Of a DNA stretch of 64,000 nucleotides, positions 60,662-64,000 are shown one piece after another. The notes beneath the pieces were generated by a model. The model ran no database searches. It had not been told where the DNA came from and saw only the letters and a list, made by a program, of their open reading frames with translations. The DNA lies in assembly GCF_014641195.1 (NCBI RefSeq), contig NZ_BMHQ01000005.1, forward strand, positions 62,001-126,000. The letters run 5' to 3'. Positions within the stretch are counted from its first letter, which is position 1. Each line of letters opens with the position of its first letter. The position numbers and the translations under genes are program-made. The DNA is from Marinithermofilum abyssi (GTDB lineage Bacteria; Bacillota; Bacilli; Thermoactinomycetales; DSM-45169).

Positions 60662-63600
60662 TTATTTCATAACCAAATCTAATATCCCCATTACGGAAGC
60701 GATCGACTGACTAAGCCCTGAACCCGCTAATACCAGTCCGTCTAACTCTTTTAATTTCCTATTCAGCCTTCTAAGCGTTCCCTCTTTTATATCGCCAGTC
60801 TCCAAGCGATCAATAACATCTTCAAGATCATCCAAGGCAGCTTGTTGTTCTGCCTTATGCAGTTCATTAGTTTTCTTTAGCTCAAGTAGCAGTTGATTAA
60901 GCTTAGCTTTTAATTTTTCCATTTCCTCTAGGTTAGCACTACTCTGGTTATATTGATTTCCACTACCTAGGTTGTTTTGACCCCCACTAATATTTATATT
61001 CCCCGAGTATTGGACTCGATTATCATTCATTTGTTTTTCCTCCTTATACATGGTCGCACTGACCTCTTTACTAGTTAGAAAGATTTGCCCCTCATTCTTT
61101 TGGATATTAACGATATGCTGAATGATTGTTCGATCATTTCTTTCCGTAAGATCAAACTTTCTCTTAAGTCGTTTCTCTACTTTCTCTAACAATCCGCTTT
61201 CCCTTGAGAAGATGTGAATTTCGTTTTCCTTTTTATAGACAAAACTTCTGAGAATATTAGACGGCTTCCCAGGTACGGTACCGAAAGTATTCATATTTCC
61301 GAAAATAAGGAAACTGTCTTTGGCACGGGAAACAGCCACGTTTAGCAAGTTTAGATTATTATCATAAAAAGGATTAGCACCTCCTTCCACTGGAGAGAAC
61401 AAAATAATATCCCTTTCTGCCCCTTGAAGAGCATGGACAGTACCAACAGTAATATTCCTAAATCCCAGTTCCTTTAGGAACTGTCGAATCAATGCTGCCT
61501 GATAGCGGAAAGGAGTAACAATACCCAATGATTCGCCGATTTTCTTTTCTGAGGTATGTTCAATCTGTTTAGCGTTTTCCTTGACCCAACGAGCAATTGC
61601 TTCTGCCTCTAAGATGTTAAACTTACCGCTCCGGCTTGCCTTTTCAACTGTACCCTCAATATGAGCATAACCAAGAGCAGGGAGAAAATTGTATTTGCAC
61701 GCACTATCTCTCGACGGTTCTAATTCTCCATCGTAGGCCAATACGTTGCAATAATTAATGATTTCTCGTAAACATCGGTAGTGTTCCGCCAGGAACATCC
61801 CTCCAAAATTTTCAACTACCTGATACTTACTCCTGCGTTGTGCAATCTTCATAACGCTTCCTGTAGTAACTGTCATACCCTTATCCTCCATTTCGACGAC
61901 CGTTTCCTCATCATTGACAACATTACACCCGAATAGATTCCCTCGATCTACCGCTCTAGTAATATTAGAAACTGGTTCAATTTGCATCACGTCACCAATC
62001 ACAAGAGCATTTTTTGCAAGCGCAAAGCTGGGTGCCGCCAACTCTGGTGAAACTTGTCCCGCTTCATCGATAATTAGGAGGTCGATAAATTCTGTCAGAT
62101 AATCTGGATCAGTTCCTTTTCCGCGTTCTTTAGGTTTGTAACCACAGAACCACTTAGGAATCTTGTAAACGGTGGACACCATGCATGGAGTTAACTTCGC
62201 GTAACGATGCCATTGTTTTTTTAGATTAGATGGCGACTTGCTTTTGTGAAGGGGCTTTTTCATCTCCAAAAGCCATCGTCCCTCCCAGTAATGGGTGGCC
62301 AGCTGAAAAGCTAGGAAACGTAGGCTGGTATCGAGTTCAGAAAGAATCTTGTCCGCTCGAATTTGGTATTGATCGTTCCATTGATGAAGTCGCCTTTCTG
62401 TCTCATGGATCTCCTTACTTAAGTCCTTCAGTTCACGATGCTTTTCTACTGCTATACATTCTTCCTTAGTGTGTTTTTGAAGGCTCCGGTCGATAGCGGC
62501 AGTAACCTCATCCGCAGAATAGGAGGTGACCTGAATCCACTCACTATGTTGGAGGGCAAAGGATTCGTTTCTTCGTAAGATCCTGTTGTTCATTCCGGGA
62601 AGGAAAATAAGCCATTTCCACCAGAGAGGTTCCCGATTTTGATACTCATTCCACTTCGTCTTCAGATCTGAAAAAACGCTTTTTAATTCCCTTGCTTTAA
62701 CAGCCTGTTCCTTCCACTTTGTCACTTTGCTTTGAAGATCCTCGATGGAATTATTAAATTCTTGTTTCAACAAATCCTGGTGGTCTTGGTGTTTGAAAGA
62801 TATGAGAAGTCCTTCATGAATCGCACTACAAACTTCATTAAGCTCCTTATTCAGGAGTTTGACCGCTTCTTCGACACTATTCACCGTGTGTCCCTGATAC
62901 GCAGAAAACTCCTTTAAAAAATGAGCCTCTAGTTCGGGAAGACGACCAGCAGCTTCGAGGCCTTCCATAAAGTTCTCGCCTTTTTCACTGACAATCTGGT
63001 ATTGTTCTCTCTCTTGGCGATTCAACTTCATCAGCTGGGTATTGGATGGAAAGTAAAGAGCATAACTTTGTAAACCAGGAATCCACCTTCCCTTAAGACG
63101 TTCAGTTTTTTTTGCCCAAACTGTACCCTTCTTAGATACTTTTTCTCCAATCTTCCCAAAGCTTTCAATCACATTAGTGATCGCTTTGTTGTTAGTCGAA
63201 GTTACAACCATAACAGGCGGATGATTTGACTCTTTTGCCGCTGCTTCTACCCATAACGAAGCGATAACATTTTGAATTAAACTCGTTTTGCCGGTTCCGG
63301 GTGGACCGTTTACCGCCAACATTTCACCTTGATTTAATGAAAAAAAGTGATGGAGTGCTTTCCTTTGCCCAGATGAAAGGGGATATTTGTCATTCATTTG
63401 TCCCACATGGCGATCCGAATGCGTAAATGATGATTTTAGCAAATCATCTTTTTTCTCTGCCTCAAGCGATAGATAGTTTTTTAATAGGGTCGGCATATTT
63501 TCCGAAGACAATAAACTCTCATAGAGTTCTATCAATTCCCTATGAGGACCACTTCCCTGTTTGGGAACCACCCAGACCTCCTCACTTTGGCGATAATTCT

Positions 63601-64000
63601 CCACCATAAACCTTTGATATTGCTGACCAGTAACATGTTTGAAAAGCTTCTCCGCATAATGAATGGCTAGCTTCCAATTCCCTTCTACTGTATACGGATG
63701 TTGTTCCAGAAACTTTTCGTAATCCTCTAAACTCCCCAATACTAGGTGATTACCGGTTGTCGGTTCCAGATGTTCACGAATAATATACGGTGGTCGACGA
63801 AGGTTAGGCAATAACCTTCTTTCGTCTAATCGAGCGGGAAGAAAAAGAGGGGCTAAGATATTCTCTTTGGAATTACGCAGGAAGACCGGACAGATATGGA
63901 GTTCTTTTTCTCCCTCCAGGTCCTTCATCTTCTCTTCAAGGAGTAACAAGGTATCTTCGGATAGTTCCCCCCTCAAAAATTCCTGTACTGGGATATGTAT
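60662..64000 (-). CDS. DNA2/NAM7-like superfamily 1 helicase with C-terminal coiled-coil module, 5' end beyond window
   Basis: The frame stays open to the right edge, so over 1110 residues are visible and the true start is outside. Relative to 63976, Walker A (NGPPGTGKTSLIQN) is near residue 225, Walker B/motif II (LLIIDEAGQVSPE) near 630, motif V-like TVHALQGAERDIILF near 845 and motif VI NVAVSRAKDSFLIFGN near 880. This is the AAA_11/AAA_12 helicase layout with a long insertion between motifs Ia and II containing coiled coil. After the helicase a low-complexity linker (GNINISGGQNNLGSGNQYNQ) leads to a coiled coil and the RLNxKLxxLD module also present in the 176-residue protein. Large helicases of this kind are common in prokaryotic defence loci; a defence role is inference. 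Confidence 0.9.
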   Translation of the reverse strand: MHIPVQEFLRGELSEDTLLLLEEKMKDLEGEKELHICPVFLRNSKENILAPLFLPARLDERRLLPNLRRPPYIIREHLEPTTGNHLVLGSLEDYEKFLEQHPYTVEGNWKLAIHYAEKLFKHVTGQQYQRFMVENYRQSEEVWVVPKQGSGPHRELIELYESLLSSENMPTLLKNYLSLEAEKKDDLLKSSFTHSDRHVGQMNDKYPLSSGQRKALHHFFSLNQGEMLAVNGPPGTGKTSLIQNVIASLWVEAAAKESNHPPVMVVTSTNNKAITNVIESFGKIGEKVSKKGTVWAKKTERLKGRWIPGLQSYALYFPSNTQLMKLNRQEREQYQIVSEKGENFMEGLEAAGRLPELEAHFLKEFSAYQGHTVNSVEEAVKLLNKELNEVCSAIHEGLLISFKHQDHQDLLKQEFNNSIEDLQSKVTKWKEQAVKARELKSVFSDLKTKWNEYQNREPLWWKWLIFLPGMNNRILRRNESFALQHSEWIQVTSYSADEVTAAIDRSLQKHTKEECIAVEKHRELKDLSKEIHETERRLHQWNDQYQIRADKILSELDTSLRFLAFQLATHYWEGRWLLEMKKPLHKSKSPSNLKKQWHRYAKLTPCMVSTVYKIPKWFCGYKPKERGKGTDPDYLTEFIDLLIIDEAGQVSPELAAPSFALAKNALVIGDVMQIEPVSNITRAVDRGNLFGCNVVNDEETVVEMEDKGMTVTTGSVMKIAQRRSKYQVVENFGGMFLAEHYRCLREIINYCNVLAYDGELEPSRDSACKYNFLPALGYAHIEGTVEKASRSGKFNILEAEAIARWVKENAKQIEHTSEKKIGESLGIVTPFRYQAALIRQFLKELGFRNITVGTVHALQGAERDIILFSPVEGGANPFYDNNLNLLNVAVSRAKDSFLIFGNMNTFGTVPGKPSNILRSFVYKKENEIHIFSRESGLLEKVEKRLKRKFDLTERNDRTIIQHIVNIQKNEGQIFLTSKEVSATMYKEEKQMNDNRVQYSGNINISGGQNNLGSGNQYNQSSANLEEMEKLKAKLNQLLLELKKTNELHKAEQQAALDDLEDVIDRLETGDIKEGTLRRLNRKLKELDGLVLAGSGLSQSIASVMGILDLVMK

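Overview
The window looks like chromosomal DNA of a spore-forming, moderately GC-rich member of the Bacillota (Bacillales). The best support is a complete tricistronic GerA-type germinant receptor operon, AGGAGG-type ribosome binding sites with frequent GTG/TTG starts, a CcpA-type cre site and Bacillus-like gene families. A Thermoactinomycetaceae-type host is my inference and is not proven here.

Left part (1-21 kb). A partial PRD-type regulator and the decayed 3' end of a citrate/methylcitrate synthase precede an intact acetyl-CoA hydrolase/CoA-transferase family gene. On the minus strand from 15.3 to 3.6 kb lies one thirteen-gene operon: thiolase, 3-hydroxyacyl-CoA dehydrogenase, acyl-CoA dehydrogenase, CoA-transferase A and B, a five-gene LIV-type ABC importer, enoyl-CoA hydratase, hotdog thioesterase and a second acyl-CoA dehydrogenase. 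It starts from a recognisable sigma-54 promoter and follows a PAS-containing sigma-54 activator gene. Together these could import a carboxylic acid, activate it by CoA transfer and beta-oxidise it. Upstream is a second lipid cluster (two SDRs, two MaoC-type proteins) and a DMT-family exporter.

Middle (21-35 kb). Seven genes match the E. coli ycj cluster in content: LacI regulator, GH13_18 phosphorylase (YcjM-like), binding protein, two permeases, YcjQ-like dehydrogenase and YcjR-like epimerase. Three copies of one palindromic operator and a cre site accompany them. The gerA/gerC/gerB-type operon follows on the plus strand, converging on a small membrane-protein gene.

Right part (35-64 kb). 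This is a mosaic of intact genes and decay. Intact genes include a fatty acid desaturase, an M14 carboxypeptidase, a sugar ABC importer, glycerate kinase with a CdaR-type regulator, a nitrilase-family amidase, a CNNM/CBS transporter, a double-HTH regulator and a large DNA2/NAM7-like helicase that runs off the right edge. Broken genes include a LysM/GMC oxidoreductase chimera, an NCS1 permease, the whole N-acetylglucosamine locus (PTS, nagA, nagB, GntR regulator, SIS protein), yifB/comM, a voltage-gated channel, and IS3 remnants. A repeat carrying the double-HTH gene is present three times, once intact.

The strongest unusual signal is at 40.5-40.9 kb. An OsmC-family gene has an in-frame TGA exactly where the family has its reactive cysteine, followed by a perfect 7-bp hairpin at bacterial SECIS spacing. 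This is a candidate selenoprotein. A second point of interest is a C-terminal module shared by an orphan 176-residue protein and the helicase.
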